Shown: one piece after another, positions 22,445 to 34,100 of the stretch | Layout: the number at the start of each line of letters is the position of its first letter | Position numbering within the stretch: position 1 is the first letter of the stretch | Source of the DNA: Omphalotus guepiniiformis | Lineage: Eukaryota; Basidiomycota; Agaricomycetes; Agaricales; Omphalotaceae | Direction: 5' to 3' | Assembly: GCA_028554645.1 (NCBI GenBank) | Contig: JAQOOI010000064.1 | Span: forward strand, 1,550,001 to 1,614,000 | DNA length: 64,000 nt | The notes under the pieces: model-generated | What the model was told of the DNA's origin: nothing | Databases searched by the model: none | Seen by the model: the letters and a program-made list of their open reading frames with translations, nothing else | Translations under genes and position numbers: made by a program

Positions 22445-25400
22445 TCACGTCTGTCTTTTTGACCTGGTTTTGACTCTTTCGTCCCAATCTGGTTCCTCAT
22501 TGTCTTCTAAGTTGTCCCCAAGATCCGAATCACTGTCTTCTTCATCAGAATTGTCCCCTTCAAGCCTAAGATTGGGTATGGCATCAAAAATATAATCTGT
22601 ATTTTTGACCAAGTCTTTATCTTCATCCTCAATCATAGCTTCCAATTGCTTACTATCCAAGTCTATTAGTTCATGAATATTGTCTGGCAATTGTATAGGT
22701 TCGTATCTGGCTGCATGTGGTAGGACTCTAAATGCTGCAACTTTTTCTTTGAGCACTGATCCATCCATTTCTGCAATAACATATGATCCACCCTTTGTCC
22801 TTCTGATTACAATCATGGGACCCTTATATCTTGGATACATCTTTCTGTCTAAACTCTTCTCAATCTGAGTGTTCCTGACTTGAACCAGAGTTCCTGGTTT
22901 AAAGTCATAGTCCTTTATAGTATTTCCATATTCTTGTTCAAACTTTATTAATGCTTTTCTTTTATTTTCATCTACTCTTTCCCTCATTTCATTCACATGA
23001 GTTCTATGCTTAGCTAGAGCTTGTGCTCTGAATCCAAGTAATTCTTCATGAGTCAGAATTCTGTCTGGAGGTTTAACCAACCAAGTTGATTCCACAATAT
23101 CCAAAGGTAGTATTGGCTCTGCCCCAGTAACTATGAAGTATGGAGAACATCCAAGACCTCTTCTAACAGTCACTCTATCTGCCCAAAAGACATGTTTCAG
23201 AAACCAATACCATCTTTTCAAATCTCCACCAGTTGCTTTTGCCAAAGCAGTTCTGATATCAAAATGAGCTCTTTCTATCTTCCCATTGGCTTGAGAATTG
23301 TATGGAGATATAGTAATACCTTCTATACCATATTTCTCTTCCAACCATCTCAACATTGCTCTCATAGCTGGGGCATTATCAGTGATAACCTCATCAGGGC
23401 AACCCCATCTACAGATAATATCTTCAAAGAACCATTCACCCATTAACCTTGCTGTCTCTGATTTCAATGCTCTACCTTCTGACCAAGAAGACAATGCACA
23501 TCTACCATGAACAACATTTGAACAGCCATTACTAGGTGGTGATACTTTAAACACATCTACATGAACCTTTTGAAACAAAGAAGGTGTATAGGTAAGAGTG
23601 GGTGGTATTTTCAGAAGTTCCAACTTTCTATTTTGACAAGCCTGACATGATTGGACAAACCAATTAATATCTTTCTCCATATCTGGCCACCAAAATTGCT
23701 TGTCTATGACAGCTTTAGTTGCAAACATCCCTTTATGACCCAAATTATCATGTGCAGCATGCATCATGTACATTCTCTTTGCTTTAGATACAACCAACTT
23801 GTGTTGACCATCTAGTTCTTCATTCCTTCTATACATTTTACCATCTTTATCAACAAAGAACTTAACAGCTTGTCTTAGAAAAGATCTCTTTGCAGTTTTA
23901 TTCAAACTTTTAATAACAGCTGAGTTCTTGTCTTGATGCCAATCCTTTATTAAAGGTAGAAGATCATCCATCTTCTTTCCTTCATCCCTTCTATGTACCT
24001 CACTATAAGGATGAGAATTACTCCACTCTGGATCTCCTGGTGGAATTACTAAAGTTTGAGCAAAAGCACTCTTCACCATTCCATGAGCTTCCAAAACTCT
24101 AATCCTATAACATTCTGCAATCCTCTCTTCCTCTATGCATTCTTGCAAATCATCTTCAAAATCATTTTCAGAGTTTGCCATTTCAAAAAGATAACCACCT
24201 CTATTGTCTATTTTATCTCTGAAAGACTCAAAGTCTAGTGGTATATCATCTTCTTCATTTTGCATTCTAAACTGTAATGGTTCTCCATTATCTTCATCTA
24301 CATAGTCTTCCTCATTTACAGGTGGTCTTTCAGTTGTTATACCTCCAGGACCCCTTCTAGATAGACCATCTGGTCCATGTAAAGTTCCCTTAACATGTAC
24401 CAATGTAAACTGATATTTCCTTATATCCTCTATCCACCTGTTTATAGTTGCATTAGGACCTGAACTGGGATGATCCAACATGCCCTTATATAGCTAGCAT
24501 CTGTTTCCACAGTCAAATTCCTACACCCATAAATCAAGTAATAAGAAGCTTCTAAAGCTAATTTCAGACCATACAGCTCTCTCTTTGGTTGAGAAAACCT
24601 TGCTTCCCTTTCATTCAATGTAATTGAACCAAAGTAGTTAAAGTACTTCTTCTTAGGATCTTCTGGGTCAGTTTGGTATATATAATATCCAACTGCCATC
24701 CAAGAGGTATCTACAGCAAGTGTAATCCCATTTTCTGACATATAGTCTATAGGTCTCAAACAAGGTGCAACTCTGATAGCTTCCTTAAGAGCTACTACAG
24801 AATCCCATTGTTCAGCCTTCATCTCAAATGGAACATTTCTGGTCAAATATTGCAAAGGTGCAGCAATTTTAGCATAGTCCTTTATAAATTGTCTAAGTTG
24901 GCCAGCAGTACCCAAGAAAGCCCTGACATCCGTCTTAGAGTCAAATCTTTGCCATGTAGTAACCACTTCTGCTATCTTATTAGAAGGTGCTTGACCCTCA
25001 TATAAACAACGGTGACCAACAACCATGCCTTCTTTTACACAAATGAATGCCTTTGTACCAGAAAATGTACCACCAACATATTTCATTCTTTGTATCACTC
25101 TATTCATATTCTGCATATGTTCCCATACAAATCTCCTTATACCATTGTTTTGAGGAATAGTTTCATATCTGCCATCTGGTAACTCATACCTTGTTGCTGG
25201 ACCCCTTACAGGTACATCATCAACATAAGGTATAGTCACATGTGGAATTTCATCTCTTAGAATGAAAGTAACATCATCATGAAAGATAGGTACTGAGTTA
25301 GTCCAACCCATAGGCAGTTTTACTAGCCTATGTGGGCCAAATGGTGTTTGGAAGGTGGTTAAGTCTCTAGAATCATCATCTATCAACCTTTCATCATATC

Positions 25401-26387
25401 CAACAAAGATGTCCAGTGTTCCTAGACATGCTCTTCCTGCAAAGTTTCTAGCAACATCTGCAGTAGCTGGTGGAATTCCTGAATGTTGTATAGTAACTTT
25501 ATTCAATGGTTCCAGACTATGCACCAATCTCAAACTTTTTCCATCTTTCTTTAAAACACAAAACCATTTTGATCTGTAAGAAGAACTTGAAGGTTCATAA
25601 ACTCCAGAATCAATTTTTGCCTTTATAATTTTACACACATCATCAAATATACCAGGTGGTATTGGAATGTTTCTTTCAACCCAAGGTACATGTGGTAAGA
25701 CTGGAAATTTCACAGATGAAAAGAAATCTGTTCTAAAGTTTCCTCCTTCTGCAGGTTCCCAAGCAAAAGCTTTTTCCTGTTGTTTCATCAAATGATGAAC
25801 TAACTTCATTTCTTCTGGCCATAAAAAACCTTCATCATGATTTTTATCTATGATATTCTTTCTTTCTTCATTGTATCTTTCTCCGGGTGTAAACTCAGGT
25901 GGATTTGGAGATAATTCCGGCATTTCTGCTAACGGATCACCAAAAATATTCCTTTCTACACGAAACTCAGCCGGTAACATAGCTTTAACCGGTCTAACTT
26001 TATCCTTTACAGATTTGTACTTTCCATACACCTCTACAAATTCTTTATCATTTTTCTCTTTCCCTATATTACAAGAATTTTCCTCTTGAAACATAGTATC
26101 CTTCTTTTCTTTCAACTCTTCTCTCCAACTACAGAACACTTGCTTGTCTTTTCCCCTACTCTTTATAGTAGTAGAGTTCATATAAGCATCTAGCACTCCT
26201 GCAGCTTCTTTATCTTTTTCTACATACTCTTTAGCAGCAAATACAAAAGTTTCTGCCAATTCTTCTTTCTTAAAAGTTCCATCTTCATCAGGTAGTTTAT
26301 ACCCATCCACAAACAATTCACCATTTTCTTTCAGGCCAACTCTTAGAGCTACCTCTCCCTGAGGGCCAATCAGATCATAGAGGTCTG
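22445..26387 (-). pseudogene. Outer element pol: RT, RNase H, integrase; one 1-nt deletion
   Basis: The first frame (26387-24442, entered by -1 frameshift) encodes RT with PYVDDVPVRGP near 25220 and the start of RNase H (LAVDTSWMAVGYY near 24710). At about 24486 one base is missing: ETDASYIRA goes out of frame, while the second frame (24481-22445) continues MLDHPSSGPNATINRW, which the inner copy reads without a break (ETDAKYIKGMLEHP). The integrase has its HHCC region (HAAHDNLGHKG ... CQACQ), the D-D-E core (HVDVFKV, TDNAPAM, GKIERAH) and an acidic C-terminus (EDSDSDLGDNLEDNEE). The sequence is AT-rich and very poor in CpG. Only this single lesion is seen, so the copy died recently. Confidence 0.92.
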
Positions 26388-27761
26388 AAAATTTACAACC
26401 CCTTCTTGTACATCTTTAGGTACCACAGGTGGAGGTCTACAAATCTCTTTAAGAGTAGATCCTTCTTTCTTCTGTTCAATTCTAACATCTCTTCCTCTCA
26501 GATAGGTTCCAATAGTACACTTGTAGCCAGAATTTAGATCAGTTATGGTTATCTCTTGACCTCCATCCTCAAAGTTCTTTATTATACTTTGGGTGTTTAC
26601 ATCAAAAGGTCTACCAAGTAAAACTTGATATGGAGCCTCTTCCACAATATGAACTTGCAAGTAGACTGTTAAGTCCCCAAATACAAAAGGTACATTTCTA
26701 GCCATACCCTTAGTAGGCTTTAAACTCCCATTTGCACTTTGCATGTGAATCACTACATCAGGATCCCATGACATTCCAAGTCCCATTGCTACCATTTGAT
26801 CCATTGATATGATCTGAGAACCACTATCTAGAACAGCTTCCACAGTTTCATCAGAGTTATTGATTTTTGGGAATACTACTCTAAGTCCTTCTGACTCTCT
26901 AGCCAGGAGTATAACTTTATCTTTCTTGTTAGGACCTAGATCTCTAAGGAATTGCTCAACTACATCTTGGTGAACAATAGTACCAGCTTTCAAATCACCA
27001 GTATCTTTTGTCAATGTAATGAAAGTCTCCTTTAAAGACCAAATATCCTCAACATTTACTTTCTTTATTGGTTCCACCTCAGAGTCCATTTGAATAGGAT
27101 TCAAATCATTCTGATTAGGTTCTATCTGCAAGAAAGCCTTTTCTGCTCTCTCAACAACCCTTCTATTTCTAGCTTTTCTCAATATAACAGCTCTAATGCC
27201 TGGAGATACAGCCATAAGGTCTCCAACTGGAACAGTAATATCCATATTGAAAATCTTTTCTGCCATTTCCTCTTCTAAACCTGGTTTAGATAAAGTAGAA
27301 GCATGTCTAAAATCTCCAATCTTTCTAGCTGTTTCTTTATAAACTATAGCATTCTCTTTGTTACTTTCTTTCTGAACATTTCTAACTTTTTCCACCACTT
27401 CATTTCTAACTTTGTTCAAAGCTTGGTTACTAGAAATAGGATCTCTTTGTAATGGCTCCACTCTATCAAATGGCCTTTCTTTAGCAGGTTCAACATTAAT
27501 CTCTTTTTGACCTGGTTGAATAACCATATCCTTTATAGAAGGATCCATTATATCCTCTTGATCTCTTAGTAAAGCCTCTTCATTATCCTTTGTTTCTTTC
27601 TCTAACTCCTCCATTCTCAAGGGTGGAGGTACATACAACCTTTTATCAAACCCTTTAGGCCTTATAATTTCTACTTCCATTCTCTTTTTAATACCGACTC
27701 TTTGTTTATCCTCAGGGACCTTCTTTGCGGTACTGTACACATTTCTAGTACTAGATCCCAT
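26370..27761 (-). CDS. Outer element protease ORF
   Basis: 463 codons starting at an ATG 11 nt after the gag stop, in a different frame. A long charged N-terminal part is followed by the protease domain: VLDSGSQIISMDQ near 26830-26800 (catalytic DSG) and YQVLLGRPFDVN near 26600. It ends at 26370, overlapping the RT frame. The same segments are found in the inner element, 10058-11263. Confidence 0.85.
   Translation of the reverse strand: MGSSTRNVYSTAKKVPEDKQRVGIKKRMEVEIIRPKGFDKRLYVPPPLRMEELEKETKDNEEALLRDQEDIMDPSIKDMVIQPGQKEINVEPAKERPFDRVEPLQRDPISSNQALNKVRNEVVEKVRNVQKESNKENAIVYKETARKIGDFRHASTLSKPGLEEEMAEKIFNMDITVPVGDLMAVSPGIRAVILRKARNRRVVERAEKAFLQIEPNQNDLNPIQMDSEVEPIKKVNVEDIWSLKETFITLTKDTGDLKAGTIVHQDVVEQFLRDLGPNKKDKVILLARESEGLRVVFPKINNSDETVEAVLDSGSQIISMDQMVAMGLGMSWDPDVVIHMQSANGSLKPTKGMARNVPFVFGDLTVYLQVHIVEEAPYQVLLGRPFDVNTQSIIKNFEDGGQEITITDLNSGYKCTIGTYLRGRDVRIEQKKEGSTLKEICRPPPVVPKDVQEGVVNFQTSMI
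26388..26394 (-). promoter_or_regulatory. Candidate -1 ribosomal frameshift heptamer (A AAT TTT)
   Basis: On the minus strand the protease frame reads GTA AAT TTT CAG, giving A AAT TTT in X XXY YYZ register, six codons before the stop. The -1 frame gives FSDLYDLIGPQGE and continues into RT. It sits at the same place as G GGT TTT in the inner element. Confidence 0.6.
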
Positions 27762-27772
27762 TATTGGAACAC

Positions 27773-29239
27773 TTAGTTTCCCGACTGGTTCAAGTAAGAA
27801 GCCTGACCATTTGAAGTCTGGCTTTTATCCTGATTTTCAATTCTGTCCAATCTTTCTGAAATCTTCAATAATGTGTTGGTAAAGACTGACATATCAAAAC
27901 TATTATGTTGAGATTCAGAAGGTCCACTAGGCATATTATATTCCATGTCACTTTCTTCTGCAAAGATGAAGGCATTTTTGCCAACTTCCTTATCCCAACC
28001 CTTTTGTTTAGCAATAGCTTCAATTTTGTCCTTTCTAGAAGAATTCATATCACCAGATGGAGCAACTTGTCCATCTTTCATGACTATCATTCCTCTTGCA
28101 TTCCTAACTAAATATCCCTTCTCAAACTGTGATTTCTGGTGAGGACAATTTGTAGCAATATGCCCTTTCTCATCACAGAAATAACAAGAATATTCTGTAG
28201 GTCCTTGTGGGTTTGCATATCTATTACCACGGTTCTGACCCATAGCAATAGATTGCATGTGTGGTATATTCATACCATTGTTACCACCTAATGTTTCTGC
28301 AAGAACTTTTTGAACTTGAGAGATCAAGGTAGCTTGATTCTCTTCAAATCTAGATTGCACCTGTTTCAAGGCAATTTCATGCCTATCCATTGTATCAGCA
28401 ATCTTTCTTTCAAATTCATTCTTCTCAACATTCTGCCTTTTAATATTAAAAGGTGTGTAACTTCTCTCTCTTTCTGTTTCTGAAGCTAGAGACATTCCAA
28501 CTATTGCAAAACCATCATCCATGTTATTCTCACAGATGTGGGCAGCAGCAGCTATCACATCCTCAATAGGATACTTGTCTTCTCTTCTTCTAGGATTATC
28601 TGGATTAGCTATATAAGTCTTTTCCAGTCTATCCTTTACTTTATCCCAGAAAGCCGGTTCTAAGAATCTGCCAAACAGAGTTACTGCCTCTAAGTTAGAG
28701 ATAACAGCAGGTGGCTTTGCAGCTTTCTTATATTCAAACAGCCTTTTAAACTTAAAGAACTTATCAAAGTTCTTCAATGGAATATATGCATACTCTGAAT
28801 TTAACTTTCTCAACTTGGTCAGAGAACCTTCTTCTTCTAAAGAAGACTCTGGAAAGTTTTGTTTTAAAGCATCTTTGAATGTTCCCCACTTTCTACTTTT
28901 TGTTTCAGGGTAAGCTTCAACCCTTTTCTTTGTATCATGAGTTATCCAGTCTGTAGCTAAGTAAATCTTTGCTGCATCATCTTTAATTCCCATTTTCAGG
29001 AATATTTCTTCCACTTGTTCCAACCAGCTTATCAAACTGCCAGGATCTACATGGTCAAAGATAGGTGCCATTTTTGATTTCTTAGGAAGCTTATCATTCT
29101 GGATTTCCTTCAATGCTTCTGGGGAAAGTTCATGAACTCCCACAAAAGTTGTCCTTGTATTATCATTGTTTCTGGGTATATCATCATCTCCTCTACTTTG
29201 TCCACTTGGACCAGCACCAGTAGTACTAGTAGCAGGCAT
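27773..29239 (-). CDS. Outer element gag (capsid and CCHC zinc knuckle)
   Basis: 488 codons from the ATG at 29239. The N-terminal region KLPKKSKMAPIFDHVDPGSL starts a capsid-like helical domain (to about residue 220). A coiled-coil stretch (KIADTMDRHEIALKQVQSRF) and a CCHC knuckle, CYFCDEKGHIATNC, follow near 28200-28140. The frame is also open upstream to about 29585 with no ATG (113 more codons, basic and serine-rich), as in the inner element. An upstream non-AUG start is therefore possible. Intact. Confidence 0.88.
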   Translation of the reverse strand: MPATSTTGAGPSGQSRGDDDIPRNNDNTRTTFVGVHELSPEALKEIQNDKLPKKSKMAPIFDHVDPGSLISWLEQVEEIFLKMGIKDDAAKIYLATDWITHDTKKRVEAYPETKSRKWGTFKDALKQNFPESSLEEEGSLTKLRKLNSEYAYIPLKNFDKFFKFKRLFEYKKAAKPPAVISNLEAVTLFGRFLEPAFWDKVKDRLEKTYIANPDNPRRREDKYPIEDVIAAAAHICENNMDDGFAIVGMSLASETERERSYTPFNIKRQNVEKNEFERKIADTMDRHEIALKQVQSRFEENQATLISQVQKVLAETLGGNNGMNIPHMQSIAMGQNRGNRYANPQGPTEYSCYFCDEKGHIATNCPHQKSQFEKGYLVRNARGMIVMKDGQVAPSGDMNSSRKDKIEAIAKQKGWDKEVGKNAFIFAEESDMEYNMPSGPSESQHNSFDMSVFTNTLLKISERLDRIENQDKSQTSNGQASYLNQSGN

Positions 29240-29741
29240 AGTAGTAACTTCTCTGAAACTCTTTTTAGATTTTTGTGCTGAAGCAGGTAGTCTATAAGAC
29301 TTTCCAAATCCAACAGTAGATTTAGGCGGACGTAAACGATCAAATTCACCGGGTATGAACTCCCGATTATTGTCAGATGACAGAACAAAAGATCCAGGTA
29401 ATACTGGATCAACACTTTCAGGCTCTGGTACTGATTTCCCTTTGCCCTTAGATGCAGAACTAGTAACACTTCTTTCTCTTGTAGAAGATCTGGATTGAAA
29501 GTTTAAAACTTCTTCACCAGCTCTTTGGGAATTCTTTGTCTGACGTTTTGGTTTAGGTTTGCTAGGTCCACTAATTTTGACCAGTGAACTTCACAATCCA
29601 AAATAAAGCAAAAGCTCTATGTAGCACTGTATAGAACAAAACAGTACTTTATTGCACAACACAAATTTCCTTGTAATTCAAACAGTAAAATTCCGTTAGA
29701 AAGCCACGAATTCGTCCCTCACAAAGTCAATTTGTACTTTT

Positions 29742-29763
29742 GACCCTCGCGGTGGGCTCCAGA
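29742..29763 (-). other. Primer-binding site of the outer element
   Basis: On the minus strand the LTR end CATCA is followed by TC and TGGAGCCCACCGCGAGGG, identical to the inner element's site (8201-8218). Confidence 0.75.
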
Positions 29764-31142
29764 TGATGAGAATGAAACAGGGCAATGAACTGCTAAAGGG
29801 CTAATGAACAAAAACCCAAAAACAACCAAAACAACCAAGTCACTCGAAAGGTGCGAGTCTGAGGGGGCGTTGTCGAAGGTTCTGCACGACCAAACTTATG
29901 GCTTCTTTATTAGAACTTTATATCTTTATCACAAGGACTTTATAGTTGAGCTTTTAAAATGCACTAAGGCAAGAAGTAGCACAAGACGGTTTTGAACAAG
30001 ACAGGTGTTCACTGCACAATCACAACCAATTGACCACAAGATCAAACAACCAATTCCAATAACACAACCAGTTCAATTCAACCAACAATGATCTTTATAC
30101 AATATCGCAATAAACACCGGACTATAAACAGACCAGGGCAACTTTATGTTTTTGGTAGGATTTCCCTTCACAGGCACGATTCACGTTATAAAGACGATCC
30201 CCAGTGACCCTGTGACTCTATGGTACTCTCCTGGATCTTCTTTCTCCAGGTTACTGCCCTTTTATACATACTGCCAGTCCAAAATTAATAAAAACGGAAA
30301 TTATAGCTAAACTGTCCTGTTTTATATATATACCTATATCCGTGTATGTAGGTTGTAAGTATCTGTGTCAAGTATGTCCATTATTACTGGTTATAGATCT
30401 ATTTTATGAGGCAAACCTCAAAAAATGTGTTTTAATTCCATTATTTTTATTGTAGGCAATATTTAGCCTCTTTATTTCATTTTCACGGATTTCCTTGACA
30501 TTTCTCGGGCATCCGGGTTCCATAGGATTAATCACCTGATAGAAATTATACCCCTCAAAGTATCACATTGTTTCGTCAAAGGAACTCCTTCAATTCAGTA
30601 GTATTCCGAGAAATTTTACTGATCGAGTTTTTACACCTCCTAACTGGTTTCTTGTCAAGCCATTTTCACCGGACAATTAATCGAAGCAAATTTCCTCGAT
30701 CAACTTTTGTTCCTGGCGATTAATTAAGGAGTAAATACCCCAAAACTATTCTAGATCCATTATTTCAACTCTATTTCGCGTTCCATCCATTTTTAGTTTC
30801 CGCTGGGTTTTTATTCTTTATTGACCGGAGGAAGATGTTCTCCTAATAATTATATGATGCAATTGACGTTGTGATGTCAGAGTTCTCGTTACGAGATTGG
30901 GTGAGTCTGATTCAACAGTGGATGGCTATTGAACAATTCTCTACATCACAACTGTACTGACTAGCCTAGAACCTTGATACACATGTTGCACCGTAGGTAA
31001 TAGAACATGCTTTATTACTCAAATCACAACACATTTTGATTGACAAGGCGGGCACCTTTCAACCCTCTATATCCCTCACTGCAAATGCCTAAAATGATTA
31101 ATCACCTGGCTTTTAATGCAGGTGCCGAAAATTGGCGCATCA
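29764..31142 (-). repeat. Outer element 5' LTR (1379 bp)
   Basis: Direct repeat of 2049-3427. It is followed at 31143-31146 by the target duplication GCGC, which continues the interrupted MULE reading frame. Confidence 0.95.
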
Positions 31143-34100
31143 GCGCCAAGGGTAGTACAATCCTGGCCAAAAGCCTGAATAACGGAGAAGTTGACCAGTG
31201 TGGCAGAGGATGAGGTGGGAATGGCTGTAGTAGAAGAACCTGAGTAAGTCGAGTTTAGAGTTTCAGACCCAGTGTCTGTTGTCAATGCTTGAGCCTCATC
31301 CAAGGAAAGGGAATACGAGAACGGTACAGCCTGGCATCTCGAAATCCAGCTGTCGATGTATATACGCATGGCACGTAGGTGTTTACATGCACCCCCTTGG
31401 CTCTGAAAATCTTGGCAGCTACACTAAGCTCGTCCAGATCGATGCATGGAGAGGTTGTAGCACCGCAAGCAATTCATCATAAATTCCGTGGGAAAATGTT
31501 AAAAATATGGTGAAATAACATGAAAAATTAAACTTTTTCATGTTATTTCACGACATCTTTAGCATTTTCCCACAGGATTTATGTTGAATTGTTTGCAGTG
31601 TAGTGGACTGTATTTGTTTTCAAAGACCAACAGGTGGCGGCAAAGTGATCTGGGTCTGAACCTGGTTGTACCATGATATGCTGTAGTGTGACGATTGTGT
31701 TGGCTTTCTCATCTCGAGTTTGATCTGGTGCCCACCAACAGATTGCTCGAGCTGCCTGAGCCTGTTTCTGCTTGTCCAAAACCACTTTCTTATGAAGCTC
31801 CACCAGGTTTTGCCCTCCAGCATGATCTCGAAAATGCTCAGAGAGCCATTGACTGTGCTGAAGTTGAATGTTATAACGATTATAGATACCAGGTAGGATT
31901 TGGGTTACAAGCAAAAAAATGAGAACATCGAATTGAAGACGATGTCCAGAATGCAGCCAGCGTGCTAAGTGCTTCCGCTTGAGAATACCGTTGAATGATT
32001 CAAGATGGTTGGTAGTAGAGATGATACCAGACACAGGAATTCCGATAGCTGCAGCTGCAGCTACACAGCCAAATTCTGACCAGCTCCTCCACATATTCAC
32101 GGGCAGCCAGTTCTTGGTAAGATAGTCAAGGTAATTGTTGCCAGCCTTAGCAGCCTGGAAGGCTTCAGTGCTTCTGCTACCTATCATAGCGAAATAGCTA
32201 TGCTTTTCCTGAACAAGCCCTTCTGCTACGGTGTGCTCCACAGAATTGATTAGCCTAGATACATGTCAGCCCCAGGAAAAGCTAAGAGACAAGCTAATAC
32301 CTACAGAACTTCTAATCCTTGCAACTGATCATGGACGTGATTCTTCCAGAAACTGGGCTTTGAGAGATCCCCTTGACCTATGGCTTTTTTCTGGTGATTT
32401 CCCCAGGACTGTCGCAAATGAAACTTGCATATGAGAAAAATGATGTTGGGCCAGACCTACAGGAGAGCGCTGCGTTCTTTAGTGTCCGTGTCCGTGATGG
32501 CTGAGAAGGGGGAAAAGTACTGCGGCCCTGGGTCATTGCCTGCTTTATCGATAGCGGATTCTCTGGCCATGTTGTTAAGTCTAGTTTTTCAAAGCTGGAG
32601 CAGCTTTTGGAGAATGTCAGTGTTGTATCCAGCATGAGTGGCTTTGCTTTCCAAGGGTGCAGAAAAGAGGAACAAGGCTATTGGAAGGCCTTTACCTTCA
32701 GCAGTGACTGCAAGAGCAATGAAAAGTAGCATTCGAGTGCTACAAACTCCAAAAGTGCCATCCAGGACTAATTGAGAACGGTGAGCGTACTTCCAAGCAG
32801 TCTTGTTCATTTTGGGAGTTGATATACAAACTTCCAATTGTTCTCCAGCCTCTGCACGAGCTGAATAGTGAAATATAGCTTCCTGAATGTCCGGTTTGAA
32901 ACTAGCGGTAGCGGGATTGAGCCAATCATCAAGATTGTACTGAGGTGCTTTGCGGACATCAATACCCAGCTTTTGGCTGAACTTGGAGTAAAGTGTGGGG
33001 CTGTCAGAAGAAAGAAATACATAACGAATGTTTGCGGTTTGAGTATTGTAGTTTGACATGTCTCGGTACTGTTTTTGCAGCATCATTCTTTGATTTCGAT
33101 CTTGAATTGCGCTTAGGCTAGTAAAAAAACGGCTATTAGGGCTGTTTCAGAATCAAGATATAGGATAATTACCTGGCTCCATTTTCAAGTTGGGTAAGAG
33201 CCACTTCATACACGTGTTCATGCAGAGGTACGGGCAGGAGACGTTCTAAAACGGCAGTCTGGCAATCCAGATTATGGGCCAAAATTCCGTATATTTTGAA
33301 GACTGCTCCGCTATTGAGATTCTCCGTCACCTTGATGTGGGCTAAACAACCTATGAATGGGTAGGGCACCCGGCGCTCCCACTCTTTTCCTTCAGAATCT
33401 CGTTTCTGAGCCCGTCTGGTCTGCAACTCCCGCTCTTGCCTAGGGTTAGCAGAGTATCCACAAGAGCTTAGGGTAGAGTCGTTTCGTTAATCTGAACTAT
33501 AGCTGTATAATCTGATAGCCCGCCTTACCATTGGTATAGGGTCTGCTTGCAGCCTGATCTTTTAGTATTCCAAGCTGTAGACCACTGAATAGTCCAGCGA
33601 CTTTCCAACGCCTGCTGGGACTCTGCATCTAACCCAATATCAAGGAGTTTTGTGCAAGCACTCTCCTGCTCCTCTTTACTATCCTCAAATAAGTACAGCT
33701 TACACTGTTTGGAAGCGTAATATTGTTCGATTTCAGAGTGCTGAGTTTTTGTAAGTATCTTAAGCCAATCTTGAAACGGGCAATGAGATTTTTGCATGCT
33801 TCTGACTACGACACAGTGCTAAATATTACCTTTGACTGAGCGTAACTTGGCGTAGCTGGGAGAGACTTTCCAGCTTGAACCCATCCTGTTTCTCCTATTG
33901 TTGGGATATTCAACTCATCGTCCTTCAATTAAAGTATAGAAATAAGTTCTGAGACTCCTCAAGCATTGGAAGTTCTTACCTCTGCAATCGGAAGGCTTTT
34001 TGTGTTCCGTGTCCGGTTTGGAGGAGGTACTAATGCTGGTAAGCTCTGGCCCCTTGCAATCCACAAACCTTGAGGGGTAGGAGAACCCAACATATGGTAA

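Larger units (their letters stand above)
2049..31142 (-). mobile_element. Outer Ty3-type LTR retrotransposon with antisense genes A and B (nested host of the inner element)
   Basis: Two direct LTRs of 1379 bp each (2049-3427 and 29764-31142) begin TGATG and end CATCA and differ at roughly a dozen positions by eye. They are flanked by the 4-bp duplication GCGC. Element order in its own (minus) direction is: 5' LTR, PBS, gag, protease ORF, RT-RNaseH-integrase ORF, antisense gene B, antisense gene A, purine tract, 3' LTR. Gene B is split by the inner element (6958-21315). Without that insertion the element would be about 14.7 kb. It inserted into a MULE transposase gene. Pol carries a 1-nt deletion, so this copy is probably not autonomous. 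Confidence 0.93.

Noticed and set aside
22445..26387. Repeat-induced point mutation in the outer pol
   Set aside because: The low CpG content might suggest it, but there is no run of C-to-T stop codons and the frame is open except for one deletion.
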